From the NCBI GenBank assembly GCA_004292755.1, contig RDXE01000062.1, forward strand, positions 1-38,727: a stretch of DNA of 38,727 bases, written 5' to 3'. This stretch comes from Alphaproteobacteria bacterium (lineage in GTDB: Bacteria > Pseudomonadota > Alphaproteobacteria > Elsterales > Elsteraceae). Shown piece after piece: positions 1 to 9,021 of this stretch. Within the stretch, counting starts at the first letter, position 1. Every line of letters begins with the position of its first letter. Below the pieces are notes generated by a model. That model searched no databases. It was not told the origin of the DNA and was given only the letters and a program-made list of their open reading frames with translations. The position numbers were made by a program, and so were the translations under genes.

Positions 1-516
1 ACGCGCGTGCCTGTGCTCGCCACCGCAGTCGAGCGGGTGGGAGAGGGGGAGGGGGCTGTGCCAGTGACCAGCCTCCGCGTGACGATTTCGACGGGTGGGG
101 GACCAGTGGCGGTGGAGGAGGTGGTGGTGCGCACCCTCCATCTGCGCTGGCCGCTACCACCCCTCGGTCGGGTGCAGGGGGTACAAGCGGCGGCAGTTGC
201 GGCTTGGAATCTGCCGCCTGCCTCAGCCGAGCTGTGGTTGGCAGACTGGAACCTCACGCCCTGGTCGCCGCGCTTTCGGGCAATCATCGCGGGTCTTGGT
301 CTCGATCAGCCAGTGCTGGTTGGCCCCACGTGGCGGGCATTTGACGGAGTGCCTGAGCCGCTGTCCTGGGCAGTGGGAGTCCCGATTGACCAGATCCTGA
401 GTTGTGGTGGCGTGCGCATCGGGTCACTACGCATTGGTCCCTCCCTCGGGTCAGACCACCGGCCTGTGCTGGCGGAGGTGGTGGCCGCACCGGGGCGCCG
501 GTGCCGCACGCAGTGA
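1..516 (+). CDS. Endonuclease/exonuclease/phosphatase family protein, C-terminal part
   Basis: The reading frame is open to the left edge, so only the last 171 codons are present. The fragment carries the C-terminal signature of the EEP (DNase I-like) phosphohydrolase fold: an ADWN segment (D82-N84 of the visible fragment), PIDQIL with D130, and GSDHRPV with D152-H153, which in this family supply metal-binding and catalytic Asp, Asn and His residues. Such proteins hydrolyse phosphodiester or phosphomonoester bonds in nucleic acids, lipids or sugars, and the substrate cannot be told from this part. The gene ends 82 bp from the groEL stop and converges on it. Family call is good; exact function unknown. 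Confidence 0.75.
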   Translation, partial: TRVPVLATAVERVGEGEGAVPVTSLRVTISTGGGPVAVEEVVVRTLHLRWPLPPLGRVQGVQAAAVAAWNLPPASAELWLADWNLTPWSPRFRAIIAGLGLDQPVLVGPTWRAFDGVPEPLSWAVGVPIDQILSCGGVRIGSLRIGPSLGSDHRPVLAEVVAAPGRRCRTQ

Positions 517-543
517 CGAAGCCTGTAGACGTCCCCATGCGAA

Positions 544-567
544 ACGGGCCGCCCGAAGGCGGCCCGT
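544..567 (-). terminator. Intrinsic terminator of groESL
   Basis: A perfect 10-bp GC-rich stem (544-553 pairs with 558-567) has a 4-nt loop that reads TTCG on the minus strand, the very stable UUCG tetraloop. It is followed on the minus strand by TTTCG. It lies 31 bp beyond the groEL stop, where the end of the groESL transcript is expected. The stem is symmetrical, so it may also stop transcripts of the converging gene on the left. Confidence 0.8.
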
Positions 568-597
568 CCGTCGTCCATGGTGGCTGTTCGATTGGAC

Positions 598-2256
<1,659 letters not shown>

Positions 2257-2285
2257 TCACATGGGGTGTGGGTAGAAGTGGCGCC

Positions 2286-2600
2286 TTAGGCGGCCTTCTT
2301 CTTGGAGGCGGTGACATCGATGATCCCCATGATGTCCGACTCCTTCATGATGATGTATTCCACACCGTCGATCTTCACTTCGGTGCCAGACCACTTGCCG
2401 AACAGGATGCGGTCGCCGGCCTTCACTTCCAGCGGATGCACCTTGCCGTCCTCGGACCGCGCGCCTGCGCCGACGGCGATCACTTCGCCTTCCATCGGCT
2501 TTTCCTTTGCGGTATCCGGGATAATGATCCCGCCCGCGGTCTTCGCTTCCCCTTCCAACCGCTTCACCAGAACGCGGTCGTGTAGCGGACGAAAATTCAT
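2286..2600 (-). CDS. groES: Co-chaperonin GroES (Hsp10)
   Basis: The 104-residue product begins [15 protein letters not shown], the standard GroES N-terminus, and contains the mobile loop region ([20 protein letters not shown]) and the [13 protein letters not shown]-terminal segment. GroES caps GroEL rings during folding. The start at 2600 is chosen because a strong ribosome site (AAGGAGGA) sits 5 nt upstream and the protein then begins as in the family. A longer frame exists but adds nine residues ahead of this site. It is the first gene of the groESL operon, controlled by the promoter and operators at 2652-2745. Confidence 0.98.
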   Translation of the reverse strand: MNFRPLHDRVLVKRLEGEAKTAGGIIIPDTAKEKPMEGEVIAVGAGARSEDGKVHPLEVKAGDRILFGKWSGTEVKIDGVEYIIMKESDIMGIIDVTASKKKAA

Positions 2601-2651
2601 GGCGTCCTCCTTCAGTCTTACCAGCACCTCAGAAGCCGGGGGAGCTGCGTG

Positions 2652-2678
2652 TTAGCACTCTCCCCCCGTGAGTGCTGC
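2652..2678 (-). promoter_or_regulatory. CIRCE operator, promoter-proximal copy (HrcA site)
   Basis: TTAGCACTC, nine bases, then GAGTGCTGC on the plus strand: one half matches the CIRCE consensus perfectly and the other differs in its last two bases. It begins 52 bp upstream of the groES start and covers the predicted transcription start, the classic position for HrcA repression. Confidence 0.9.
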
Positions 2679-2682
2679 CGAG

Positions 2683-2711
2683 AGGTAGGGCGCGGCGGCA
2701 AAACTTTCAAG
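2683..2711 (-). promoter_or_regulatory. Heat-shock (sigma-32 type) promoter of groESL
   Basis: On the minus strand CTTGAAA (2711-2705) is followed after 14 nt by CCCTACCT (2690-2683). This is close to the sigma-32 consensus CTTGAAA and CCCCATNT with normal spacing. The predicted start of transcription, about 6-7 nt downstream, falls inside the proximal CIRCE element. Confidence 0.75.
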
Positions 2712-2718
2712 GGCTTTG

Positions 2719-2745
2719 GCAGCACTCACCGCAGGAGAGTGCTAA
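2719..2745 (-). promoter_or_regulatory. Second, distal CIRCE operator
   Basis: GCAGCACTC, nine bases, GAGTGCTAA on the plus strand. The right half is perfect and the left half has two changes, the mirror image of the proximal copy. It lies just upstream of the -35 element, so the groESL promoter sits between two HrcA sites 67 bp apart. It is also 98 bp upstream of usg on the other strand and could influence that gene. Confidence 0.85.
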
Positions 2746-2842
2746 TACATTGAGATTACACAATTTTTTCTTGAGGGTCTATGAACCGTCAGGCATCCTG
2801 AGCGTGGACTTGCACTTGTCACTGTACCGTCAGGGGGATGAC

Positions 2843-3103
2843 ATGACCATGCTCGACCGGCAACTCCAGGGGTGGCGCCTCACCACTGCAGAGATTCTCT
2901 ATCGCCTGCCAGACCACCCAAAACTGCTGCAAAGCTACATCTGGCAGGAGCTTGACCTAGCCCCACGCTACCCGGCCCTCACGCGATTTCTCGAGTTTTG
3001 GGAACGCAGCCTAGACGGACGCCTCCACTCCGTGCGCGTCGCACAGAGCGGCATCGTCGCCCCGGCACGGGTCGGTGCTGGTGTGGAGTTCCGTCTGAAC
3101 TGA
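2843..3103 (+). CDS. usg: Usg family protein
   Basis: The 86-residue product contains the highly conserved Usg core: LTTAEILYRLPDHPKLLQS, then WQELDLAPRYP, LTRFLEFW and LHSVRVA. Usg proteins are small, probably cytosolic proteins found almost only in alphaproteobacteria, and no biochemical role is established. The start at 2843 follows an AGGGGG ribosome site 5 nt upstream; the frame continues further upstream but that part resembles nothing and overlaps the groESL operators. The gene is divergent from groES and followed 124 bp later by ctaA. Family assignment is firm, function is not known. Confidence 0.9.
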   Translation: MTMLDRQLQGWRLTTAEILYRLPDHPKLLQSYIWQELDLAPRYPALTRFLEFWERSLDGRLHSVRVAQSGIVAPARVGAGVEFRLN

Positions 3104-3227
3104 GCCGTCACGGGGCGGCAGCCGCTCGCGCGATTTGGTCGCAGGCAGGCAGTTTGACGCAACGGGTGGAACACGCCACCTCTTGCCGACACCTCCTGCC
3201 GTGACCCGCGAGACTGCCGAGACACCG

Positions 3228-4331
3228 ATGACAGCTGCTGCCCCGACCCTCACCACTGCTGCGCCGTCGATCTCCAATCGGGCGGAGGCTGCGCGCGTCG
3301 CTGTCGCGACTTGGCTGTTCGCCGTCGCAGGCCTTGTGTTCGCCATGGTGGTCATCGGCGGGATCACTCGGTTGACAGAAAGTGGCCTGTCGATTGTCCG
3401 CTGGGAGCCAATCTCCGGCGTGCTGCCGCCCTTGACGGAGGCAGACTGGCAGCGACTGCTGGAATTGTATCGCGAGAGTCCGCAGTATCGCCAAGTCAAT
3501 CGCGGCATGACCATTGAGGAATTCAAAACCATATTCTGGTGGGAGTATATCCACCGGGTGTGGGGGCGGCTGATCGGCATTGCATTCTTGGTGCCGTATC
3601 TGTGGTTTCTTGCGACAGGGCGGATTCAACGCCAGTGGCGCTTGCCGCTGTTTGGCTTGTTCGTGCTGGGCGGTCTGCAGGGGGCGATTGGCTGGTGGAT
3701 GGTGGCCTCGGGCCTGCGCGATGTGCCCTGGGTCAGCCCTTATCGCCTAACAACGCATCTGGGCTTGGCCCTCGTGATTTTTGCCTGCCTGCTGTGGGTT
3801 GGGCTGTCGCATCTGCGCGAAGCTGGGCGCTGGGGCACCGCCGCGGCCTCGCCCGGTGTGCGCTGGGCCGCGCGTTGGCTGTGGGTGCCGGTCGCAGTCA
3901 CCATTCTATCGGGCGGCTTCGTCGCGGGCCTGGATGCCGGGCTGATCTACAATGAGTTTCCGTGGATGGGCGATGGCTTGGTGCCGCCGGACTATCGCAA
4001 TCCGGCGCTGGGGCTGATCGCCAACGCGTTGGAGCACCATCCGGCCGTGCAGTTCCATCACCGGGTGCTGGCAATCTCCACCGTGGTGCTGGCCCTGGCC
4101 TTTGCCTGGACGGCCCAACGCAGCAGCGATGGCGTGCTGCGCGGTCTTGGCCTGCTGGTGGCAGCGGCCGCCTTGATGCAGATGACCCTTGGCATCGCGA
4201 CCTTGCTGGCCCACGTGCCGGTGTCCCTGGGCGCGGCGCACCAGGGTGGGGCAGTGGTCGTGCTGGCCGCGGTGATGGTCGCCTGGCACCGGGTGTCTGG
4301 TCAGGCGGCTGCGCGGCCCCGCACGGCCTAG
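3228..4331 (+). CDS. ctaA: Heme A synthase, COX15/CtaA type 2
   Basis: This integral membrane protein (367 residues from the chosen start) converts heme O to heme A for aa3-type cytochrome oxidase. It has the paired transmembrane segments and heme-binding histidines of the family: GGITRLTESGLSI after the first helix, EYIHRVWGRLIG, RLTTHLGLAL, the second half with AGLDAGLIYNEFPWMG and HHRVLAIS, and a late AAHQGGA. The long loop after the first helix is typical of alphaproteobacterial and mitochondrial type-2 enzymes. ATG 3228 is preferred over GTG 3201, but neither has a clear ribosome site. The stop overlaps the stop of the converging DUF1330 gene in the four bases CTAG. Confidence 0.95.
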   Translation: MTAAAPTLTTAAPSISNRAEAARVAVATWLFAVAGLVFAMVVIGGITRLTESGLSIVRWEPISGVLPPLTEADWQRLLELYRESPQYRQVNRGMTIEEFKTIFWWEYIHRVWGRLIGIAFLVPYLWFLATGRIQRQWRLPLFGLFVLGGLQGAIGWWMVASGLRDVPWVSPYRLTTHLGLALVIFACLLWVGLSHLREAGRWGTAAASPGVRWAARWLWVPVAVTILSGGFVAGLDAGLIYNEFPWMGDGLVPPDYRNPALGLIANALEHHPAVQFHHRVLAISTVVLALAFAWTAQRSSDGVLRGLGLLVAAAALMQMTLGIATLLAHVPVSLGAAHQGGAVVVLAAVMVAWHRVSGQAAARPRTA

Positions 4332-4624
4332 GCCGTGGGCAGCCCTTCCACGAACACGACCCGGCCAACGGAGTTGGCGAGACGCACCGCCAAAGCCTCC
4401 TGATAGGCAGGGGAGGCGTACCACGCCTCCAACGTCGCCATGTCCTTGAACTCCAACACCACGATGCGCCCTGGTTCGGGAGCCCCCTCCTTTAGCACCG
4501 CGGTGCCCCCGCGCACGCGGAAGGTGCCGCCGAAGGCCTCGACGGTGGCGGGCACCAATCGGCGATACTCTTCATAGGCCTCGGGATTGGTGACCGTGAG
4601 CTCAGCGATGGCGTAGGCGGGCAT
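4328..4624 (-). CDS. DUF1330 domain protein
   Basis: The 98-residue product covers exactly one DUF1330 domain, a small dimeric alpha/beta-barrel (ferredoxin-like) fold. It shows the family pattern: an N-terminal YAIAELTVTNPEAYEEYRR, a central GGTFRVRGG, then RIVVLEFKDMATLEAWYASPAYQE. No enzymatic role is established for the family. It is encoded 3 bp downstream of hicB on the same strand, so it may be cotranscribed with the hicAB pair, and its stop codon overlaps the ctaA stop. Confidence 0.9.
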   Translation of the reverse strand: MPAYAIAELTVTNPEAYEEYRRLVPATVEAFGGTFRVRGGTAVLKEGAPEPGRIVVLEFKDMATLEAWYASPAYQEALAVRLANSVGRVVFVEGLPTA

Positions 4625-4627
4625 TGG

Positions 4628-5020
4628 TCAACGCTCCAGCAGACGGCGGGCACCTTCGGCCAGGAAGCCAGACCGGGTGGTACCCCGTTCGGCTGCGGCG
4701 GCGTCGATGTCGGCCAGCAGGTTCTTGTCGAGGGTGATGTTAACCCGAACCGCTGGCGCCTTGCCTGGTCGGGCAATCACCAGACCAACGGCAACTCCCT
4801 CGGCCCGGGCTTGATCCAGCAGGCGATCCAGTGCAACGGGCGTTGGATGCCGTTCACCCGCCTGGGTGAACCCATCCAGATGCAGGGCAAGGGCATCTTC
4901 GGCGAGGCGCAGCGCCTCCGCTGCATCGTCGCCAACGGCAATGCAGCCGGGCAAGTCGGGGAAGCTGACCGTGATGGACCCGTCTGGGCCAGGGTGCAGC
5001 AGCGCGGGAAAGGGCGTCAT
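4628..5020 (-). CDS. hicB: HicB-like antitoxin
   Basis: The 130-residue product has the two-part HicB layout. The N-terminal half is a degraded RNase H-like HicB domain (PDGSITVSFPDLPGCIAVGD, then AEDALALHLDGF). The C-terminal part is a ribbon-helix-helix DNA-binding segment (VRVNITLDKNLLADIDAAA, followed by RSGFLAEGARRLL). HicB neutralises HicA and represses the operon. The start at 5020 is the family start; a GGAG ribosome site overlaps the end of hicA, so translation is probably coupled. It follows hicA by 5 bp, the usual toxin-first order. Confidence 0.88.
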   Translation of the reverse strand: MTPFPALLHPGPDGSITVSFPDLPGCIAVGDDAAEALRLAEDALALHLDGFTQAGERHPTPVALDRLLDQARAEGVAVGLVIARPGKAPAVRVNITLDKNLLADIDAAAAERGTTRSGFLAEGARRLLER

Positions 5021-5025
5021 GGTGG

Positions 5026-5223
5026 CTACTCCGCCCGCAAGGTGATCCCGGCGATGGCAGCCACCTGCTGGGCCAAGCCTTCCGGAATGCTGCATTTGTA
5101 GCTTGGTAGCGTGAGCCGCTGTGGCCGCTCAGGATGGCGCCACAAGGTGAAATCTTCCCGTTTCAAGGCGGGCTCCCAGCCCTCCGCCTCAAGGGTCTTG
5201 ATCAACCGCCGGACTTTGGCCAC
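5026..5223 (-). CDS. hicA: HicA-like toxin, active site altered
   Basis: The 65-residue product matches the small dsRBD-like HicA mRNA interferase in length, in the opening (VRRLIKTLEAEGW) and in the later HP segment and final helix. It sits just upstream of hicB. In active HicA proteins the loop after the first strand reads GSH, with the histidine catalytic; here those positions are E23-D24-F25, so the catalytic histidine is absent by alignment. It may be inactive and kept for its antitoxin-partner role, or be decaying. GTG 5223 is preferred because GGGGAGG lies 9 nt upstream; ATG 5241 would add six residues. Confidence 0.75.
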   Translation of the reverse strand: MAKVRRLIKTLEAEGWEPALKREDFTLWRHPERPQRLTLPSYKCSIPEGLAQQVAAIAGITLRAE

Positions 5224-5313
5224 GACCCACCGCCTCCCCATCTGCCGCGCGCGTGGCCGTCAGGGTGACCGCGCGCGCCGACAAAGGCAAGCCGGGCGCC
5301 ATCGCCCGCGTGG

Positions 5314-5922
5314 CTAAAGGACCAGAAATCGCACCAGCGTCGAGCGAATGCCGCGATCCAGTTCGGAATTCATGTCTTGGCCCATGGCCTCGACCATCTC
5401 GAACCACACCCGTTCGCGCCCGGCCAGGCTGATCGTCTCCGCCACTGTCCGAGAGCGCTCACTTCGGGACGTCACGACACCATCGCGCAAGCCGCGGGCA
5501 TTGCGGATTTCAAGATCGACGTCCAGCACGGCGTCGTAGCGATGGCTCTGATCGGTCGTGAACAGGCCACGCACGCCCTGGGTGCGCTCCAACGCTGTTT
5601 CGCGGATGGAGGCTTCTTTGACCACGAGGCGCAACGTGTGCTCGCCGCCACTGGCGACCACCCGGTCGCGCAGCCAGCGGGCGGCTGCCTCGGCTGGTGG
5701 AACGGGGGCGCGATGCTCCACGAACGGCGGCGCCATGGTCTGCTGGAACACATTGGCGGCTTCAGCGCTGCTGACGCGAAAGCGGTATTGCGGCTGGTTG
5801 CGAAAGCCGATCTCGGCAAACCGTGGTGTAACGGGTGGGGGTGTGGTGCAGCCGGTGATCGTCCAAGCGATGGCGGCAGTTGGCAGCGACAGCAATAGGC
5901 GGCGGTCCATTGTGCGGCTCAT
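5314..5922 (-). CDS. Putative lipoprotein of unknown function
   Basis: The 202-residue product starts with a short positive stretch (MSRTMDRR), a hydrophobic segment and an ITGC lipobox with C25, so it should be exported and lipid-anchored in the envelope. The mature part has no motif that I recognise. It has charged, moderately conserved-looking stretches such as YRFRVSSAEAANVFQQT and RTVAETISLAGRERVWFEM, and predicted alternating strands and helices. A GGGAG lies 10 nt before the start. The reading frame is intact and codon use is host-like. It stands alone, 90 bp from hicA, and overlaps nothing. Function not assigned. Confidence 0.8.
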   Translation of the reverse strand: MSRTMDRRLLLSLPTAAIAWTITGCTTPPPVTPRFAEIGFRNQPQYRFRVSSAEAANVFQQTMAPPFVEHRAPVPPAEAAARWLRDRVVASGGEHTLRLVVKEASIRETALERTQGVRGLFTTDQSHRYDAVLDVDLEIRNARGLRDGVVTSRSERSRTVAETISLAGRERVWFEMVEAMGQDMNSELDRGIRSTLVRFLVL

Positions 5923-5985
5923 GGCTCAACATCTCCCAGCGGCGAGCGTGATCCTGGTAGCGGAATGCGGCAGGAGAGTGAAGGC

Positions 5986-6633
5986 TTAGCCAAGCACCCG
6001 CGACAGGAAGGCCTCTGCTGCGGCGAGGCCGCGATCATCGATGCTATGGCCAACTCCCGGACAGGTAACGCAGCCAACCTCCACGCCGACGCGCTTCAAA
6101 GTGCCTTCGGCCTTCGCCATCGCGCCGAAGGGCACGATGCCATCATCGGTGCCGTGGATCAGCAGCACCGGCGGCCGGGCGGTAACGTCAGCATCGAAGC
6201 TGGGTGTCTCCATCAGCGCACCCGAAAACCCAATCACGCCGCCGATGGCCTGCGGGCGGCGCAAGGCCACCTGCAGGGACATCATCGTGCCCTGGCTGAA
6301 CCCCAGCAGCACCAACCGCTCTGGTGGTAAGCCACGCTTGGCCAGTTCCTCATCCAGGAACTGGTTCACCACGGGTGATGCCGCCGCCGCGGCCGGCGCC
6401 ATCACCTCCATCCTGCGGTCTTGCAGGCTGAACCATTGGAACCCCATCGGCGCCATATCGCATGGCTCGTGCGCGTCGGGGGCCAGGAACTCGGCCCCCG
6501 GTGCCGCATCCTCCAGATAGGGGGCAAGACCCATCAAGTCGGCCCCATTGGCGCCAAGGCCATGCAGCATCACCACCAACGCATCGGGGGTGCCGCCGCG
6601 GGCGGGACGGCGGCTCATCACCGAACGGATCAT
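5986..6633 (-). CDS. Phospholipase/carboxylesterase family serine hydrolase
   Basis: The 215-residue product is a small alpha/beta hydrolase of the carboxylesterase/phospholipase (YpfH, human APT1) family. It shows the oxyanion loop MLHGLGANGADLMG, the nucleophile elbow GFSQGTM with the catalytic Ser, the acid in HGTDDGIVPF and the last His in PGVGHSID. No signal peptide is seen, so it acts in the cytosol on ester substrates that cannot be named. The start at 6633 has AGGAGA 7 nt upstream and forms an ATGA overlap with the stop of the preceding glycosylase gene, so the two are translationally coupled. Confidence 0.93.
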   Translation of the reverse strand: MIRSVMSRRPARGGTPDALVVMLHGLGANGADLMGLAPYLEDAAPGAEFLAPDAHEPCDMAPMGFQWFSLQDRRMEVMAPAAAAASPVVNQFLDEELAKRGLPPERLVLLGFSQGTMMSLQVALRRPQAIGGVIGFSGALMETPSFDADVTARPPVLLIHGTDDGIVPFGAMAKAEGTLKRVGVEVGCVTCPGVGHSIDDRGLAAAEAFLSRVLG

Positions 6634-7286
6634 GCACTGTCTCCTGAAACGGCGCTGGTACCAGCGCGCCCGGTCTGGTGGTGGTAGAGGTGCCACATCA
6701 AGTGCGCGGCTGCACCGCGCCATGGTGACCAGCCATCGGCAATGGCGCGCGCGGCCTTGCCTTTTGGGCGCTCGGACATGCCATGGACATGGGCGGCAGC
6801 AGCTTGCAGCGCCAGATCATCGGCAGGCCAGACATCGGCGCGACCGAGAGCAAACAGCAGGTAGATCTCAGCCGTCCATCGCCCGATGCCAGGGGCTTGG
6901 ATCAGCATGGTGATCGCGTCGTCATCGGACAGTGATGGCAACGCCTCCAGCACCAATGCACCGTCCAGCACCAACTGAGCGAGGCCGCGCAGGTAGCGCT
7001 GCTTGGCACGGCTGAGGCCGCCCGCCACCAACTCCGCCTCGGTCGCGTTGGCAAGTGCGGCGGGCGTCGGTGTGCCAATAACCGTGCGCAGCCGCGCTTT
7101 GATCGCCTTCGCCGCGTGCGTGGAGACTTGCTGACCGATGATCACGTCGACCAGGGTTTCAAATCCCTCCGGCCAGCGCCGCATCGGTGGTGGGCCGGTC
7201 TGGATCAGGACAGCGGCAAGGCGGCTGTCTGCGGCACCAAGCGCTGCGAGGTCTGCCTCAAACCGACCGGGGTCAAACAAGGACAT
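6630..7286 (-). CDS. DNA-3-methyladenine glycosylase II (AlkA-like)
   Basis: The 218-residue product belongs to the HhH-GPD superfamily and should excise alkylated bases from DNA. It has ETLVDVIIGQQVSTHAAKA at residues 43-61, the helix-hairpin-helix APGIGRWTAE (131-140) and the catalytic-Asp segment DVWPADDLAL (D156/D157). It is shorter than E. coli AlkA because it lacks the N-terminal domain, as do many alphaproteobacterial members. The start has AGGA 7 nt upstream. It is the first gene of a coupled pair with the esterase downstream. A Tag-type glycosylase lies at the right edge of the window, so both 3-methyladenine repair families are present. Confidence 0.93.
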   Translation of the reverse strand: MSLFDPGRFEADLAALGAADSRLAAVLIQTGPPPMRRWPEGFETLVDVIIGQQVSTHAAKAIKARLRTVIGTPTPAALANATEAELVAGGLSRAKQRYLRGLAQLVLDGALVLEALPSLSDDDAITMLIQAPGIGRWTAEIYLLFALGRADVWPADDLALQAAAAHVHGMSERPKGKAARAIADGWSPWRGAAAHLMWHLYHHQTGRAGTSAVSGDSA

Positions 7287-7342
7287 TCCGCTGTCCTAGC
7301 GCAAAGTGCAGCCGCGAGGGAACACTTGGTCTTGGATTGGCG

Positions 7343-8065
7343 CTACGCCATGACGAAGCGCAGGTCAATGCTGTCACGCCGCTTGGTCATACCCTCAGCG
7401 ATGTGAGTGCGATGGATGGTGGTGCCGTAGAACATCAAAGCATCGCCCGGCGCCAGCACCGGGCGAACGAGGGCGGAGGCGTAAGCCGTGGTGACATGCT
7501 CTGTCGCGATCTGGACGCCGGATTTGCCGTAAATGTTGGTGTCCGCTGCGATGGTTGGCTCTAGCCCAGGCAGACGTTGGGCAACCACTTCAAGCCCTGG
7601 CGCGTCGTCCCCAGCGTCAACCAGTGGAATCCAGACATTGATCAGCGGCTTGCCCAGGATGCGCTGATCCTGGTGGAACGGGAGCTTGTAGGCCGTGCCC
7701 TCTTCCACATCATCGGGTTCAACCCGCCGCCAGAACGACCAATGGGCAACGGTCACGGGCGCCCCAAGCGCCATGGCTGCCAGATCACGCACTGGCTCGG
7801 CCAGCCAGCGGCGTGCGGGCACGTCCGCCACGGAGAGGTGGTCGATGATCATCGCATGCGCGTTGAGCTGAGCGCGATCAAACTCGGACAGAGCGTCGAA
7901 ACCGCCGGTGCCTGCCCAGGCATAAGCACGGTCTGCAGTCTCGGCGAGACGCTGAATGTCGGTGGCAGGAAACACGCGGCGGAGCAGAACGACGCCGTGC
8001 TGGCGCAGCAGGCGCCACGCTTGCTCGATCGGCTGCACGGTCACATCACAGTCAAAGGCACCCAT
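7343..8065 (-). CDS. Phytanoyl-CoA dioxygenase family (PhyH) protein
   Basis: The 240-residue product is an Fe(II)/2-oxoglutarate-dependent oxygenase of the PhyH family. The HxD metal pair is H131-D133 (PFHQDQ), the distal histidine lies in THIAEGMTKRR near residue 221, and the 2-oxoglutarate-binding Arg is probably in the following RRDSIDLRF. The N-terminal HGVVLLRRVF segment is also typical. Members hydroxylate varied small molecules, and the substrate here is unknown. ATG 8065 is used because homology begins just after it; a TTG at 8101 would add 12 residues. It is flanked by same-strand genes but no clear pathway links them. Confidence 0.88.
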   Translation of the reverse strand: MGAFDCDVTVQPIEQAWRLLRQHGVVLLRRVFPATDIQRLAETADRAYAWAGTGGFDALSEFDRAQLNAHAMIIDHLSVADVPARRWLAEPVRDLAAMALGAPVTVAHWSFWRRVEPDDVEEGTAYKLPFHQDQRILGKPLINVWIPLVDAGDDAPGLEVVAQRLPGLEPTIAADTNIYGKSGVQIATEHVTTAYASALVRPVLAPGDALMFYGTTIHRTHIAEGMTKRRDSIDLRFVMA

Positions 8066-8115
8066 GCCAGGGATCCGCAGGGTTGACGCGCTGCGGCCCA
8101 ACGCCGACCGAGAGC

Positions 8116-8742
8116 CTAGCCACGCCCCCAGGTGCGGACGGGACCGGTATCCAGGTGGAGGTGGCTGGACCGGTAGAGGCCAACGCCGCCGCGCTTCATT
8201 GAGATCGCAACGCGACCGACGCGACCGAGGTTGTGGCCCGGCAGACGGATGTCAACCGCCTTGCCTTCCAAGTGGCGGGAATCCCGGCTGGCGCGGCGGG
8301 TCCGCGGCACACCGGCGCGGTAGCCGGAGATCAGATGAACCGGCTCGTTCCAGCCGATCTCGGCAGCTAGATCGCGGATGAAATCGAACACGCCTGGATC
8401 AATAGAGTGTAGGCGCTGGCCGCGCGCGCGATCACGCATGAACCATGTCAGACGGTCCATCGCATCGGGGAGATAGTCGCCATCGCGCCAATACTCGCCA
8501 ATGAAGCTTTCGCCGGAGGTCGGATGATACAAGGCAATGCTGCGGCTGCCGGTGAGCGGGCTGGCAGGTGCAACGGACGGAGCCGCAACCACCGGGGCAG
8601 ACGGTGTGGCTGGTGCGAGAGAGGAAGACGGCACCGGCGAGAAGGTTTCCATATCGCCGTACACAGACGCGACTGCAGGGGTGGTGCCGATCAATGCTGC
8701 GGCTGTGCCGCCGAGCATGCGCAAAAAGCCACGTCGATCCAT
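8116..8742 (-). CDS. Tat-exported murein endopeptidase, DUF882/M15 (MepK/YcbK-like)
   Basis: The 208-residue product starts MDRRGFLRMLGG, a twin-arginine signal with a cleavage site near AVA, followed by a Pro/Ala/Ser-rich linker (residues 37-62) and a DUF882 peptidase domain. Zinc ligands are visible in SRHLEGKAVDIRL (H157, D164) and SSHLHLDTG (H194, H196). E. coli MepK, the closest characterised relative, is a Tat-exported zinc enzyme that cleaves peptidoglycan cross-links. The start at 8742 is set by the Tat motif and an AGGGAGA site upstream. It is followed 50 bp later by the PhyH-like gene. Confidence 0.92.
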   Translation of the reverse strand: MDRRGFLRMLGGTAAALIGTTPAVASVYGDMETFSPVPSSSLAPATPSAPVVAAPSVAPASPLTGSRSIALYHPTSGESFIGEYWRDGDYLPDAMDRLTWFMRDRARGQRLHSIDPGVFDFIRDLAAEIGWNEPVHLISGYRAGVPRTRRASRDSRHLEGKAVDIRLPGHNLGRVGRVAISMKRGGVGLYRSSHLHLDTGPVRTWGRG

Positions 8743-9021
8743 CGCATCTATCTCCCTGACGAGCACCGGCAGTACCGGTACGACCTTCCTTTCTGTGCCG
8801 ACTGGTGTTGACCCCAGCCTAGTACGGGATCAGTGCCTGAAATGTCAGACACCCTGCCTAATCCCGCGGCGAATGCAAAGGTGCTTAGCCGATAATGCAT
8901 AGCGCGCAAAGGAAAAGATTTTCTTGACTGTGTCGTTATCGTTGTGGCAGAGGCGCAAAGATGACAGAGAATGGAGTTCCATTCCCTCCGTCAGACGCAT
9001 AAATGCCGGGGTTTCAGGTGG

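Noticed and set aside
8969-8984. GAATGGA/TCCATTC hairpin downstream of serB as a terminator
   Set aside because: AT-containing short stem without a T-run on the serB strand; too weak to call.
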